In this document: positions 33,469 to 40,110 of the stretch, piece by piece | How the letters are laid out: every line of letters begins with the position of its first letter | Position numbering within the stretch: the stretch's first letter is position 1 | Assembly: GCA_013791785.1 (NCBI GenBank) | Contig: VMTD01000065.1 | Location: 1 to 40,110 of the forward strand | Direction: 5' to 3' | Length of the DNA: 40,110 bases | DNA from: Methanobacteriota archaeon | GTDB taxonomy: Archaea > Thermoplasmatota > Thermoplasmata > SG8-5 | Translations under genes and position numbers: made by a program | Notes under the pieces: model-generated | Told to the model about the DNA's origin: nothing | Database searches by the model: none | The model's input: the letters and a program-made list of their open reading frames with translations, nothing else

Positions 33469-33579
33469 GAGATTGCGATTGAAGGATGAAAGAAACGAAT
33501 TCTTTAAAAATATAAGCAGAAGGCGTATTCGTCGCACTTCCTTTTACAACTTCTTATTAATTCATATAAAAAAAGGAAG

Positions 33580-33685
33580 TGGGCCCAAAGAGATTTGAAC
33601 TCTTGACCTTCCGGTTTCATCCGTGTTGTCGTTTCCGGCAACACGCTATCAGCCGGACGCTCAAGCCAGGCTAAGCTATGGGCCC
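33580..33685 (-). tRNA. tRNA-Ile (anticodon GAU) with a 31-nt intron
   Basis: Acceptor GGGCCCA (33679-33685) pairs with TGGGCCC (33581-33587), with discriminator A at 33580. The anticodon stem TCCGG/CCGGA has the loop CTGATA-A, so the anticodon is GAU. A 31-nt intron at about 33616-33646 interrupts after position 37, the canonical archaeal site, and GTGTTG...CAACAC inside it forms the central helix of a bulge-helix-bulge. A TATA-like AAATAATA lies upstream near 33700. Confidence 0.95.
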
Positions 33686-33689
33686 TGTT

Positions 33690-33999
33690 TGCGTATTATT
33701 TACCGCACCGGTCTCCAATTCCTCATAACGATTGAGTGATTATCAAACTAGTGGGTCAATTGGCAAATCCCTTATTCGATTTAAACATTGCCATACAACA
33801 GCAGAGACTTTTTAATTTATTCGGGAAATGGTGCCAACCCTTCTTTTGAGAAATATACTGGCTTATGGTGCATCCATGCTTGATGCAAAAAATCCCGAAA
33901 ATAATAAAAAGTCTCCAACAGCAAGGGCTGAATATGTCGCGCGGTCTCTTCTGTTATGCAATACAGGGAATTATGTTTGCCAGCATCCGAACGGCACAT
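33690..33999. other. Intergenic region carrying a second MITE type
   Basis: It holds the minus-strand tRNA-Ile promoter near 33695-33705 and a 112-bp inverted-repeat element at 33804-33915. Nothing else is supported. Confidence 0.5.
33804..33915. mobile_element. MITE family B, 112 bp, with 8-bp target duplication
   Basis: Arms of 23 bp (33804-33826 and 33893-33915), starting GAGACTTTTTA and ending TTCGGGA, match at 20 of 23 positions as inverted repeats. The element is flanked by the perfect direct repeat CAACAGCA (33796-33803 and 33916-33923). The 66-bp centre encodes nothing. Its ends are unrelated to the GTAAG family. Confidence 0.85.
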
Positions 34000-35640
34000 T
34001 CATCCCCTCAAACTCCCCAACTGCTGCGCGATAATCCCCATGGCTGTGGAGGTCTCCAGGGCGATATTGCTGCCAGTTAATTCTACATGAAATTCTGCGG
34101 AGTTCATAAGAGATATGGGAAGGCCTTTCTTGCCCAGGCCCATTATCAGGCAGAGACGCTTTTTCGGGTGGGCCATTGCCTTTTCCAGGGCCTTTTCCAG
34201 GCTTGTTTCCTTGCCCTTGGCAGGTCGGGAAGTGGTGGCTATCGGGAGGCCTATTTCCTTCCAGTTCTCTGCACTGGGCGGGACCTGCTGTGAACATGAA
34301 ATCAGGGAAATTCGCCCATGCTTTTGAAGCTCTTTCAGGTACATGCCGCCCTTGCCGATATTCGTGTCATTGAGAACTTTTCTGACCAGATTGTTCAGGT
34401 CTCTTTCCGGAAATCCGAAAAGAGCCAGGTCGAGATTGTATGCGATGCACAGCGGTGCGGCGCGGGCCACCATGCGGATATGTACGGGCTTCATACCGCC
34501 CTCGTAGGTGTCGTAGAGGCCCAGGACATGCCTGTTTGCTTTGTCTTGATTTTTTGTATCGTGAACAGGCATTGTGTCTTTTCTGTCCTTGGGTTCATCG
34601 GGAGAAACGCCCATGGCCCTCTGCACCTTGGCGGTTGTCGTCTCATTCCCCTCTGCATCGGTCAACGCCAGGTTTAAGGTATTCTCGGCCAGTTCCGAAT
34701 TTCCGAGCCGCTCCAGACCGGTGGCCAGTTTTATCCTGACAAGGGCACGCTGTTCCGGGTCATCCACATTCTCTATTATGTCCAGGCCGGTGGTGAACCA
34801 GTCCAGTGCCAGGTCCTTGCGTCCGGCTTTATCGGCATTTGCGGCCAGGGTCGAGAAAAGGCCGGCCTCGCTCGTCGGCTCGCCCAATTCGGTTATCCCC
34901 TTGGCCAGTAATTCCAGCGACTCCAGATTCGGGGACTGGTCAATGAGATATTTGATGGCCTGAATTCTGTCGTCTCCGGACAGTTTCATTGCATGGGAGA
35001 GCGCGTTTTCCAGAACTGCCAGCCCTTCGTTTCCCGCTCTCGTCAATTGAATATGAAGGTAACCGTGAAGTTTGACCTTGACAAGGCCTTCCGGCATGGC
35101 AGCCAGTAAGTTGGCGATATCTTCCGCGGAAATGCCTTGGGATGATGAACAATCCTTCACCCATTGGCGGATTACGGGTTTACCGGCCTCCATCTCGAAT
35201 CCCGGATTGCCGATGGCCAGTTTCAGAAGCCCGTGAAAATACTGGCACCCGAGAAAATCCGCACATCCGATAACTGCGGCTGATTGGTCCTTTCCTTCGG
35301 GAAATGCCCATAGCTTTTCCATTATCTGACTTCTGATGAGTTCGTGAGTGTTCAACGGATGATTCTTGGCTTTCTGGCACATGAGGGTGAGAAGCTCGGC
35401 CTTCCTCCATAATCTGGCTTCTTTGTCGGATAGCTGAATGCTATCCTTTATCAGGTTTCTGGATTGGGCCTCGGATACGCGTCGGTCGCCGGAAATTCCG
35501 AAAAGTGCCAGTGCTGAAAAATATGAATCCGGCATGGATAATGCATCTTCCACGAGTTTTGCAACCGGCCTGCCCTTGCCGGACTTGGACTCCTGGATTA
35601 TGGCCCTATATCTAGATGGCGTATGTTCTTTGCCGCTCAT
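34000..35640 (-). CDS. Helical-repeat protein fused to a C-terminal DUF531 domain
   Basis: This is a 546-residue protein. Residues about 1-345 are helical repeats (NLLAAMPEGLVKVKLHGYL, SGDDRIQAIKYLIDQSPNLE, AGRKDLALDWFTTGLDIIE) resembling TPR/HEAT-type solenoids. After a charged linker, residues about 372-546 match archaeal DUF531: HVLGLYDTYEGG, VARAAPLCIAYNLDLALFGF, LCLIMGLGKKGLPISLMNSA and HVELTGSNIALETSTAMGII. That looks like a SPOUT-type methyltransferase fold with a knotted glycine-rich end. Its substrate is probably RNA (inference). DUF531 is usually free-standing, so the long repeat extension is unusual. The start has GGGAGAACA before ATG 35640 and a TATA box at 35671-35678. Confidence 0.8.
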   Translation of the reverse strand: MSGKEHTPSRYRAIIQESKSGKGRPVAKLVEDALSMPDSYFSALALFGISGDRRVSEAQSRNLIKDSIQLSDKEARLWRKAELLTLMCQKAKNHPLNTHELIRSQIMEKLWAFPEGKDQSAAVIGCADFLGCQYFHGLLKLAIGNPGFEMEAGKPVIRQWVKDCSSSQGISAEDIANLLAAMPEGLVKVKLHGYLHIQLTRAGNEGLAVLENALSHAMKLSGDDRIQAIKYLIDQSPNLESLELLAKGITELGEPTSEAGLFSTLAANADKAGRKDLALDWFTTGLDIIENVDDPEQRALVRIKLATGLERLGNSELAENTLNLALTDAEGNETTTAKVQRAMGVSPDEPKDRKDTMPVHDTKNQDKANRHVLGLYDTYEGGMKPVHIRMVARAAPLCIAYNLDLALFGFPERDLNNLVRKVLNDTNIGKGGMYLKELQKHGRISLISCSQQVPPSAENWKEIGLPIATTSRPAKGKETSLEKALEKAMAHPKKRLCLIMGLGKKGLPISLMNSAEFHVELTGSNIALETSTAMGIIAQQLGSLRG

Positions 35641-35670
35641 TGTTCTCCCACGAGAATCGGGGACTGAGGG

Positions 35671-35678
35671 TATATAGG
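35671..35678 (-). promoter_or_regulatory. TATA box for the DUF531 fusion gene
   Basis: On the minus strand CCTATATA is centred about 34 nt upstream of ATG 35640. A GGGAGA ribosome site lies between. Confidence 0.55.
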
Positions 35679-35706
35679 TTTCTATGTTCCGCGATTAACA
35701 AGAATT

Positions 35707-36012
35707 TCAGAGCCAGGCCCCGGCCTTCTCCCGAATCAGCCGCCCCAGGGCCGGGTTCCCATAACAATACCGGCTCGATATGTCCAGGTTGAAGATGCGC
35801 TTTTCCGGGTCCGGCCAGTGCGTCTGAATATAATTCACCTGCTCCTGCTCGAAAACGAATATCTTATCGGTCCAGGCCAGCAATTCTCCGGTAACGGGTC
35901 TGTTGCTATTGTAGATTCCAGCATACCTGGTCTGGTACCCCTGCCCGGCAAAGACCTCGGCCCCGGTGCGGGAGCGGTTCTGGCCATAGTTGCAGATGAA
36001 GAGGAGATTCAT
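35707..36012 (-). CDS. Small low-molecular-weight tyrosine phosphatase-like protein
   Basis: This 101-residue protein begins MNLLFICNYGQNRSRTGAE, with the CX5R(S) phosphatase loop (Cys7, Arg13, Ser14) at the N-terminus as in low-molecular-weight PTPs. It then has TRYAGIYN, WTDKIFVFEQEQ and KRIFNLDISSRYCYG, the pattern of a compact ~105-residue subfamily. The open frame reaches back to 36198, but that extension has no homology, so ATG 36012 is the start. It would remove phosphate from tyrosine or arginine residues. MITE copy 3 lies about 200 bp upstream. Confidence 0.82.
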   Translation of the reverse strand: MNLLFICNYGQNRSRTGAEVFAGQGYQTRYAGIYNSNRPVTGELLAWTDKIFVFEQEQVNYIQTHWPDPEKRIFNLDISSRYCYGNPALGRLIREKAGAWL

Positions 36013-36210
36013 GCTAGGGGATTGGTGCCAGGGCGATATTAATGTTGTGGAAGATGGGACCGGGTAGTGAGGTTCTGTATAGAGAGAGGGTTGCATGTCG
36101 TCAATTCCTAAACAAATATAATCAAAGCCAGTTGGTTTTGATAAATCAGGCATGTAACGTCTTGAACGCGAACTTCCGGCCAGAAGCCGGTCGTTCACGG
36201 GATTTCCCGC

Positions 36211-36468
36211 GTAAGTATTCAGTGAAATGAAGCAATAACGATTGTAGATTTTAGATTTTCGATTGTAGATTTACGGACTTATTGACTGGCTGAAGTGATT
36301 AGTGAAAAGTGTAAAGTGAATAGTGAAAAGTGACGTTGGGAGGTAATTGGTGAACGAATCGGCTCTCAAGGACAATAATACTTCGTTTTTCATTTTTCAC
36401 TTATCACTATTCACTGTTCACTAAAAACTACAATTTAACGAGCAAACTTCAGAATACTGAACTCTTAC
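36211..36468 (+). mobile_element. MITE family A, 258-bp copy with 8-bp target duplication
   Basis: The ends GTAAGTATTCAGTGAAATGAAG and the complement of GTAAGAGTTCAGTATTCTGAAG are inverted repeats, flanked by the perfect TTTCCCGC duplication (36203-36210, 36469-36476). It is nearly colinear with the 29275 copy, including the AGTGAAAAGTG repeats and the CTAAAAACTACAATTTAACG segment. It is non-coding. Confidence 0.92.
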
Positions 36469-36528
36469 TTTCCCGCCCAACTTTAATATACCTGATAGTC
36501 AATATTCATCAAAAAGGAGAACGTGAGG

Positions 36529-36876
36529 ATGAAAAGAAGAGATTTAGTCTACTACGTGGGTTGGTTCACCCTGCTTATACTGCTGGGTGTGTGGATGCTG
36601 CTCTGGGCACTGGGAACCCTAAAATTCGGCGAAGCGATCCTTCTGTGGCTGCTCAGCGCGAGCATGCTGCTGGTGGTCATCGGTGGTATATCCGGCCGTA
36701 GGCCCGCTTCCAACGTGCAACTCGGGGCCGGGCTGGTACTCTGCGTGTTCGTACTGATAATGCTGGGCATCGTCAGCGACGTCCTCGGGGGATTCGTCGG
36801 CGCCGCCGTCGGAATAATATTAATAGGCATCATCGGATTATTGCTGCTGTTCAGAAACATAAAATTGGAGGCATGA
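36529..36876 (+). CDS. Four-helix membrane protein, first gene of the SPFH operon
   Basis: This 115-residue protein is almost entirely hydrophobic, with four segments (LVYYVGWFTLLILLGVWMLLW, FGEAILLWLLSASMLLVVI, VQLGAGLVLCVFVLIMLG and AAVGIILIGIIGLLLLF). ATG 36529 is preceded by AAAGGAGA; GTG 36523 is an alternative. TTTAATATA at 36482-36490 is the likely TATA box, 14 bp after MITE copy 3. The next gene is coupled by GGAGG and overlap. It may be the membrane anchor for the SPFH protein encoded two genes downstream. Confidence 0.75.
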   Translation: MKRRDLVYYVGWFTLLILLGVWMLLWALGTLKFGEAILLWLLSASMLLVVIGGISGRRPASNVQLGAGLVLCVFVLIMLGIVSDVLGGFVGAAVGIILIGIIGLLLLFRNIKLEA

Positions 36877-36878
36877 AA

Positions 36879-37412
36879 ATGACAGATTTGCGGGACAAGG
36901 TGGAATCCGACCGGGGCATCATCAAGATGATCCAGCTGGTCATTCCCGGATACAGGGGATACAGGATAAAGGAAGACCTCAGAATCGCCGACAGGCTTCT
37001 CAGGGAGGAACTGGCTAACAGACTAAGTATTGCCGAGAAGGGCTTTGAGGGTGCGAGAAAGGCGATTGCCAAGCGGAATGCCATTGACCTGATAGAGGAC
37101 GCCGGCGAGATTATCACCAGGACCCATGCCGCCATCGAAAGGCTCAGGCACGCGGAGCAGGGATATACCGGCATATCTCCGGATTACCGCATCCAGGAAC
37201 CGGAGCTCAACAAAATGTACGAGTGGGACAACGGGCTTCTCACACTCATCCAGGGACTGATGAAGATCGCAAACAACCTGAAGGACACGGCCAGGACCAT
37301 GCCTGAAAAAGATATAGAACTGGAACTGACCAATGCCCTCCAGGCAATAGAGGATTATGAAACCATATTCGATCAGAGAAGAGAGGCCATTGCGGGCCTT
37401 AGCATAGGGTGA
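36879..37412 (+). CDS. Helical coiled-coil protein of unknown function
   Basis: This 177-residue, highly charged protein is predicted to be nearly all helix. It has regular heptads (REELANRLSIAEKGFEGARK, IIKMIQLVIPGYRGYRIKED) and no cysteine-rich or catalytic motif. Of two in-frame ATGs, 36879 has the proper 7-nt spacing from GGAGG (36867-36871), while ATG 36873 overlaps the upstream stop as ATGA. It lies between a membrane protein and an SPFH-zinc-ribbon protein, 4 nt before the latter, so it is probably a cytoplasmic subunit of the same complex. Confidence 0.78.
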   Translation: MTDLRDKVESDRGIIKMIQLVIPGYRGYRIKEDLRIADRLLREELANRLSIAEKGFEGARKAIAKRNAIDLIEDAGEIITRTHAAIERLRHAEQGYTGISPDYRIQEPELNKMYEWDNGLLTLIQGLMKIANNLKDTARTMPEKDIELELTNALQAIEDYETIFDQRREAIAGLSIG

Positions 37413-37416
37413 TATC

Positions 37417-38568
37417 ATGGCATTTGGCAGAGGAAAAAGCAGAGACGGGGACGTTGCCAGGAATACATACACCTGGCCCAACGAGTACAAGGGCGAGAAC
37501 ATCATGTACAGGTTGCCCACGAACATCTACTACAACGACAACATAATCGTCATGGAAGACGAGTACGCGGTCTTCATGAGAGACGGAAAGGCCATGCATG
37601 TGTTCGACCAGGCCGGAAGATACGCGTTAACAACGCAGAATGTTCCGATCCTCAGGACTATATTACCGGCCATAACCGGAATCAAGCAGCTGGGCGAGGT
37701 CTATTACATCCAGAGGCGCGAGATGAGGGGAAAGTTCGGAACCCCAGAACCGCTGACTTTCAGGGATGCTGATTTCGGCCTAGTGAGGCTGAGGGTGTTC
37801 GGCCAGTTCTCCTATAAGGTGGTTGATCCCCTGCTGTTCATCACACAGTTCGTCGGAACCAGGGGCTGGTCCGGCTCGGAAGAAGTGGTAGAATGGCTCA
37901 GGAGCGAACTCATTCAATCGGTGAATGACACCATGGGCGAGCTGAAGCGGGACAAGAACATGGCCCTGGTGGACATGCCTGCCTATATAAATGAAATAGA
38001 ACAGCTTGTTCTGGGCAAGATAGACGGCGAGGCAAAGAGGTACGGGCTGGACATAATCAATCTCGCTGGCATCACCATCACCCCGCCGAAGGAAGTTCAG
38101 GATGCAATCGATCGCAGGGGCGCAATGGGCGCGCTAGGCGTTAACTACATGGAATACCAGACCGGAAAGGCCATCGAGGGCGTTGGCGAAGGCGCGGCAA
38201 AGGGCGGAAACGGAGCGGCGGCGCTGGCCGGTCTCGGTGCCGGTGCAGGCATCGGGCTTGGCATGGGCGGAGCCATGGGCCAGGGCATGCAACAGGGCAG
38301 CAGCGGCCCCAAGGAAGTCATGGTCAAGTGCCGGGAATGCGGAGCGCTGGTGGCTCAGGACGCAAAGTTCTGCAAGGAATGCGGCAAGACCATGGTCAAG
38401 GAAGAAAAGACCATCAAATGCCCCAAGTGCGGCGACCTCAATTCCCCTGACCAGAAGTTCTGCGATGAATGCGGTGCATCCATGAAGGCAAAATGTCCGA
38501 AGTGCGGTGTGGAACTGGCAAGCGATGCGAAATTCTGCAAGGAGTGCGGGGAGAAAATTACCGGTTAA
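37417..38568 (+). CDS. SPFH-domain protein with C-terminal zinc ribbons
   Basis: This is a 383-residue protein. Residues about 25-230 form an SPFH/band-7-like domain (NIIVMEDEYAVFMRDGK, LRVFGQFSYKVVDPLLFI, AKRYGLDIINLAGITITPP) like the YdjI/virion-core-type proteins. A glycine/alanine-rich hinge (240-295) leads to three consecutive zinc ribbons: CRECG..CKECG, CPKCG..CDECG and CPKCG..CKECG. It should form a membrane-associated scaffold with zinc-ribbon tails that bind partners. GGGTGAT precedes the ATG. It is the last gene of a three-gene operon and ends four bases into the end of the convergent GNAT gene. Confidence 0.9.
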   Translation: MAFGRGKSRDGDVARNTYTWPNEYKGENIMYRLPTNIYYNDNIIVMEDEYAVFMRDGKAMHVFDQAGRYALTTQNVPILRTILPAITGIKQLGEVYYIQRREMRGKFGTPEPLTFRDADFGLVRLRVFGQFSYKVVDPLLFITQFVGTRGWSGSEEVVEWLRSELIQSVNDTMGELKRDKNMALVDMPAYINEIEQLVLGKIDGEAKRYGLDIINLAGITITPPKEVQDAIDRRGAMGALGVNYMEYQTGKAIEGVGEGAAKGGNGAAALAGLGAGAGIGLGMGGAMGQGMQQGSSGPKEVMVKCRECGALVAQDAKFCKECGKTMVKEEKTIKCPKCGDLNSPDQKFCDECGASMKAKCPKCGVELASDAKFCKECGEKITG

Positions 38569-39524
38569 AGAATTAGCTCGTAATGGATGCCTTCCTGTTC
38601 AACCGCGTAGCCCAGTGATAAGTAGAGATCAAGGGCCTTGCTGTTCTCAGCGTCCACACCTAAGTAGATTGTATCCATACCCTTTTCATGGAACCAGCAC
38701 ATTGCATCGGCCAAGAGCGCTCTGCCCAGGCCCAAACTTCTGAAAGGCTTTCTCACACCGAGAATGTTGGCCCAACCAGCTTTACTATTGTTCTGTTTGT
38801 TGTACTGATGGTTGATTTCGTAAAAACAGACACCGACTATTTCATCTCCTTTTTTGGCGAAGGTTAAACGCAGTTTGCATTCTCCTGTCTTCGCTTCCTC
38901 GTCGCGAACCTTGATGAAACGTTCTACTGGTGATGGCGAAAAGTTATAGTGATTGGCAAATGAATCGTTGAATGCGTCCACAAAATCCGATATTTCAGAG
39001 TCCGAGGACTCATCCAGCATCTTGTGATGAAATTGAAAACCGTCCGGAGTTGGTAAATTCAGTGGTTGCCCTTGGTTTTTACAGGTCATCAAGTAACCAT
39101 GTCTGATGTCCTCCATTCCGATTTCCATGGCCATGTTATTTCTCCAGCCAGATGCCTCGGGTGTGAAAAATCTTGCTGAGTCAATGCCTCTTGATCTTAG
39201 AAATTTGAAGGTTGCATTGAACATATGGCCCTCAATGCTCTTGTATCTCCATTCTGGAATGACAGCCAAACTGACGCTTGCATCGTTGTGGCCATTATCA
39301 AGTCTTGATTTGGATATTGTGGAACCACCATAGACAACAGGTTGCGAGCCGGCGAATCCAATCAAATATCCCTTGGGGTCGTAGTCCTTCTCCCCGAAGG
39401 TCCAGGTTCTCACCAGTTCCACGGAATTATCCACGCTGTGCTTTAGGTCTTTCGCACTGCTGTTGATTATCTCGGTCATGGCTTCGACATCGTCTTCGGT
39501 TGGGTGGTGGTATTCGATGTTCAT
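38565..39524 (-). CDS. GNAT family N-acetyltransferase
   Basis: This 319-residue protein has a C-terminal GNAT domain: GWANILGVRKPFRSLGLGRA holds the acetyl-CoA-binding RxxGLG motif, and LYLSLGYAVEQEGIHYEL the end of the fold. The N-terminal half (MTEIINSS, VSLAVIPEWRYKSIEGHM) looks like a second, degenerate GNAT domain, as in mycothiol-synthase-like tandem enzymes. The start is ATG 39524, 26 nt after a TATA box (39545-39556), so the mRNA is leaderless. The frame is open to 39662, but that part is MITE sequence. The substrate is unknown. Confidence 0.9.
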   Translation of the reverse strand: MNIEYHHPTEDDVEAMTEIINSSAKDLKHSVDNSVELVRTWTFGEKDYDPKGYLIGFAGSQPVVYGGSTISKSRLDNGHNDASVSLAVIPEWRYKSIEGHMFNATFKFLRSRGIDSARFFTPEASGWRNNMAMEIGMEDIRHGYLMTCKNQGQPLNLPTPDGFQFHHKMLDESSDSEISDFVDAFNDSFANHYNFSPSPVERFIKVRDEEAKTGECKLRLTFAKKGDEIVGVCFYEINHQYNKQNNSKAGWANILGVRKPFRSLGLGRALLADAMCWFHEKGMDTIYLGVDAENSKALDLYLSLGYAVEQEGIHYELIL

Positions 39525-39544
39525 GAGATATGGTATGCAATTTC

Positions 39545-39556
39545 GGATAAAATAAT
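39545..39556 (-). promoter_or_regulatory. TATA box for the GNAT gene
   Basis: On the minus strand ATTATTTTATCC is centred about 26 nt upstream of ATG 39524, fitting a leaderless transcript. It lies immediately next to the truncated MITE copy 4. Confidence 0.55.
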
Positions 39557-39579
39557 TGTCGTTGCCCATATCCTTTTGG

Positions 39580-39743
39580 TAGATTGACGATTGTAGATGT
39601 ATGACGATTTTCGATTTAGGGATTGTAGATTGTAGATTTACGACGGATTGACGGCGTTGCATATTCTCAACAAAGATCTAAAATCTAAGATCTAAAATCT
39701 ACAATTTCAATAAATAGCACATTTCAGAAGACTGAATTCTTAC
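39580..39743 (+). mobile_element. MITE family A, truncated copy
   Basis: The right end ATTTCAGAAGACTGAATTCTTAC matches the other copies, and the interior (GATTTACGACGGATTGACGG, then CGTTGCATATTC and repeated ATCTAAAATCT) is closest to the 24723 copy. The GTAAGTATTCAG left end is missing and no target duplication can be seen, so it has lost its left part. Confidence 0.8.
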
Positions 39744-39750
39744 GGGGGAC

Positions 39751-40110
39751 TCATATCCTCTTGTAAATATCGGCACTCATCCCGCCGTGCTTCAGGTCCT
39801 TCTCCATCTCCTTGAGGTTCTGTATCCTCTTGAAAGTTGACGGATGGGTGGAGCGTATCTCAGAGTGACGACGACGTTTTGCCTCTTCCTCCATGGCCAG
39901 CATCAATTCTTTTTCATCAAGGACGCCGTCCCCGTCCAGGTCGTATTTGTGCCTGTTCTGCATTATGGCCCCTATTTCCCTTTTGGCTGTTAGTGGGTCA
40001 CCTATGTAGAAGGAACGGGCCGGTCCCGGGTTTTCCTTGGAAAGGGAAAGTCCGTAAGTAATCTTGGCCAGGGCCGAGCTGAGGCTGTGGGGGTCATTGG
40101 TTGCGACCGC
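39751..40110 (-). CDS. HtpX-like M48 zinc metallopeptidase, C-terminal part, with EF-hand loop
   Basis: The minus-strand frame is open to the window edge, so only the last ~119 residues are seen. The tail RSTHPSTFKRIQNLKEMEKD is the STHP...RI...L ending of HtpX/M48B membrane proteases, and the preceding LAKITYGLSLSKENPGPARS and FYIGDPLTAKREIGAIM suit the same family. Between them lies DLDGDGVLDEKEL, a perfect 12-position EF-hand loop (Asp1, Asp3, Asp5, Gly6, Asp9, Glu12). The HEXXH catalytic site would lie outside the window. It ends just beyond MITE copy 4. Confidence 0.8.
   Translation of the reverse strand, partial: AVATNDPHSLSSALAKITYGLSLSKENPGPARSFYIGDPLTAKREIGAIMQNRHKYDLDGDGVLDEKELMLAMEEEAKRRRHSEIRSTHPSTFKRIQNLKEMEKDLKHGGMSADIYKRI

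Larger units (their letters stand above)
33121..33579. other. Non-coding region rich in hairpins and a tandem repeat
   Basis: No gene is visible. It holds two tandem 29-bp units (33293-33350), a 9-bp perfect hairpin (33371-33392) and a multi-stem fold (33414-33468). The end is AT-rich, with the tRNA-Ile 3' flank at 33560-33579. Confidence 0.55.

Overview
The window reads as archaeal, most likely a euryarchaeon in the broad sense, possibly Thermoplasmatota (an inference, not proven here). The supporting signs are a tRNA-Ile(GAU) gene with an intron at the archaeal 37/38 position, TATA boxes 23-35 nt upstream of start codons with little or no leader, GGAGGTG-type ribosome sites at internal operon genes, a DUF531 protein, and many CPKCG-type zinc ribbons. 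The left 24.5 kb is an AT-rich accessory region. The right 15.5 kb, to the right of a tRNA-Glu gene, looks mostly like chromosomal backbone peppered with small transposable elements.

Left part, 1-8 kb: a tightly coupled rightward operon that is almost certainly an anti-phage cluster. It holds the tail of a helical protein, a dual-specificity phosphatase, a PD-(D/E)XK-like protein, a 23-residue micro-ORF, an OLD/PARIS-like AAA ATPase with a DUF4276 TOPRIM-like partner, and HsdR of a type I restriction system. HsdM and HsdS are presumably to the left of the window. A zinc-finger/coiled-coil/membrane protein follows. From 8 to 13 kb come a divergent RNase III-like protein coupled to a DnaJ-type zinc protein, a small membrane protein bracketed by short repeats, and a two-gene operon of a TIR protein and an unrecognised 462-residue protein. 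That pair is the best candidate for an undescribed defence system.

From 13.5 to 18.7 kb lies a sugar operon: Ugd-like, GalU-like and UDP-glucuronate decarboxylase-like enzymes that would make UDP-glucuronate and UDP-xylose (or a related sugar), then a family 2 glycosyltransferase, a radical SAM enzyme and a P-loop kinase. From 18.7 to 24.5 kb come a broken transposase, a second TIR protein flanked by 168-bp direct repeats and hairpins, zinc-ribbon proteins and a TPR protein. The segment ends at tRNA-Glu, next to a truncated second tRNA.

Right part: an ABC exporter, a DUF362 ferredoxin-like protein, a class II glutamine amidotransferase, a cyanophycinase-cyanophycin synthetase operon, tRNA-Ile, a repeat-DUF531 fusion, a small tyrosine phosphatase, a membrane/coiled-coil/SPFH-zinc-ribbon operon, a GNAT acetyltransferase, and the end of an HtpX-like protease carrying an EF-hand loop. 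A MITE family with 7-8 bp target duplications occurs four times in this part (24723, 29275, 36211, 39580). A second, unrelated 112-bp MITE with an 8-bp duplication sits at 33804.
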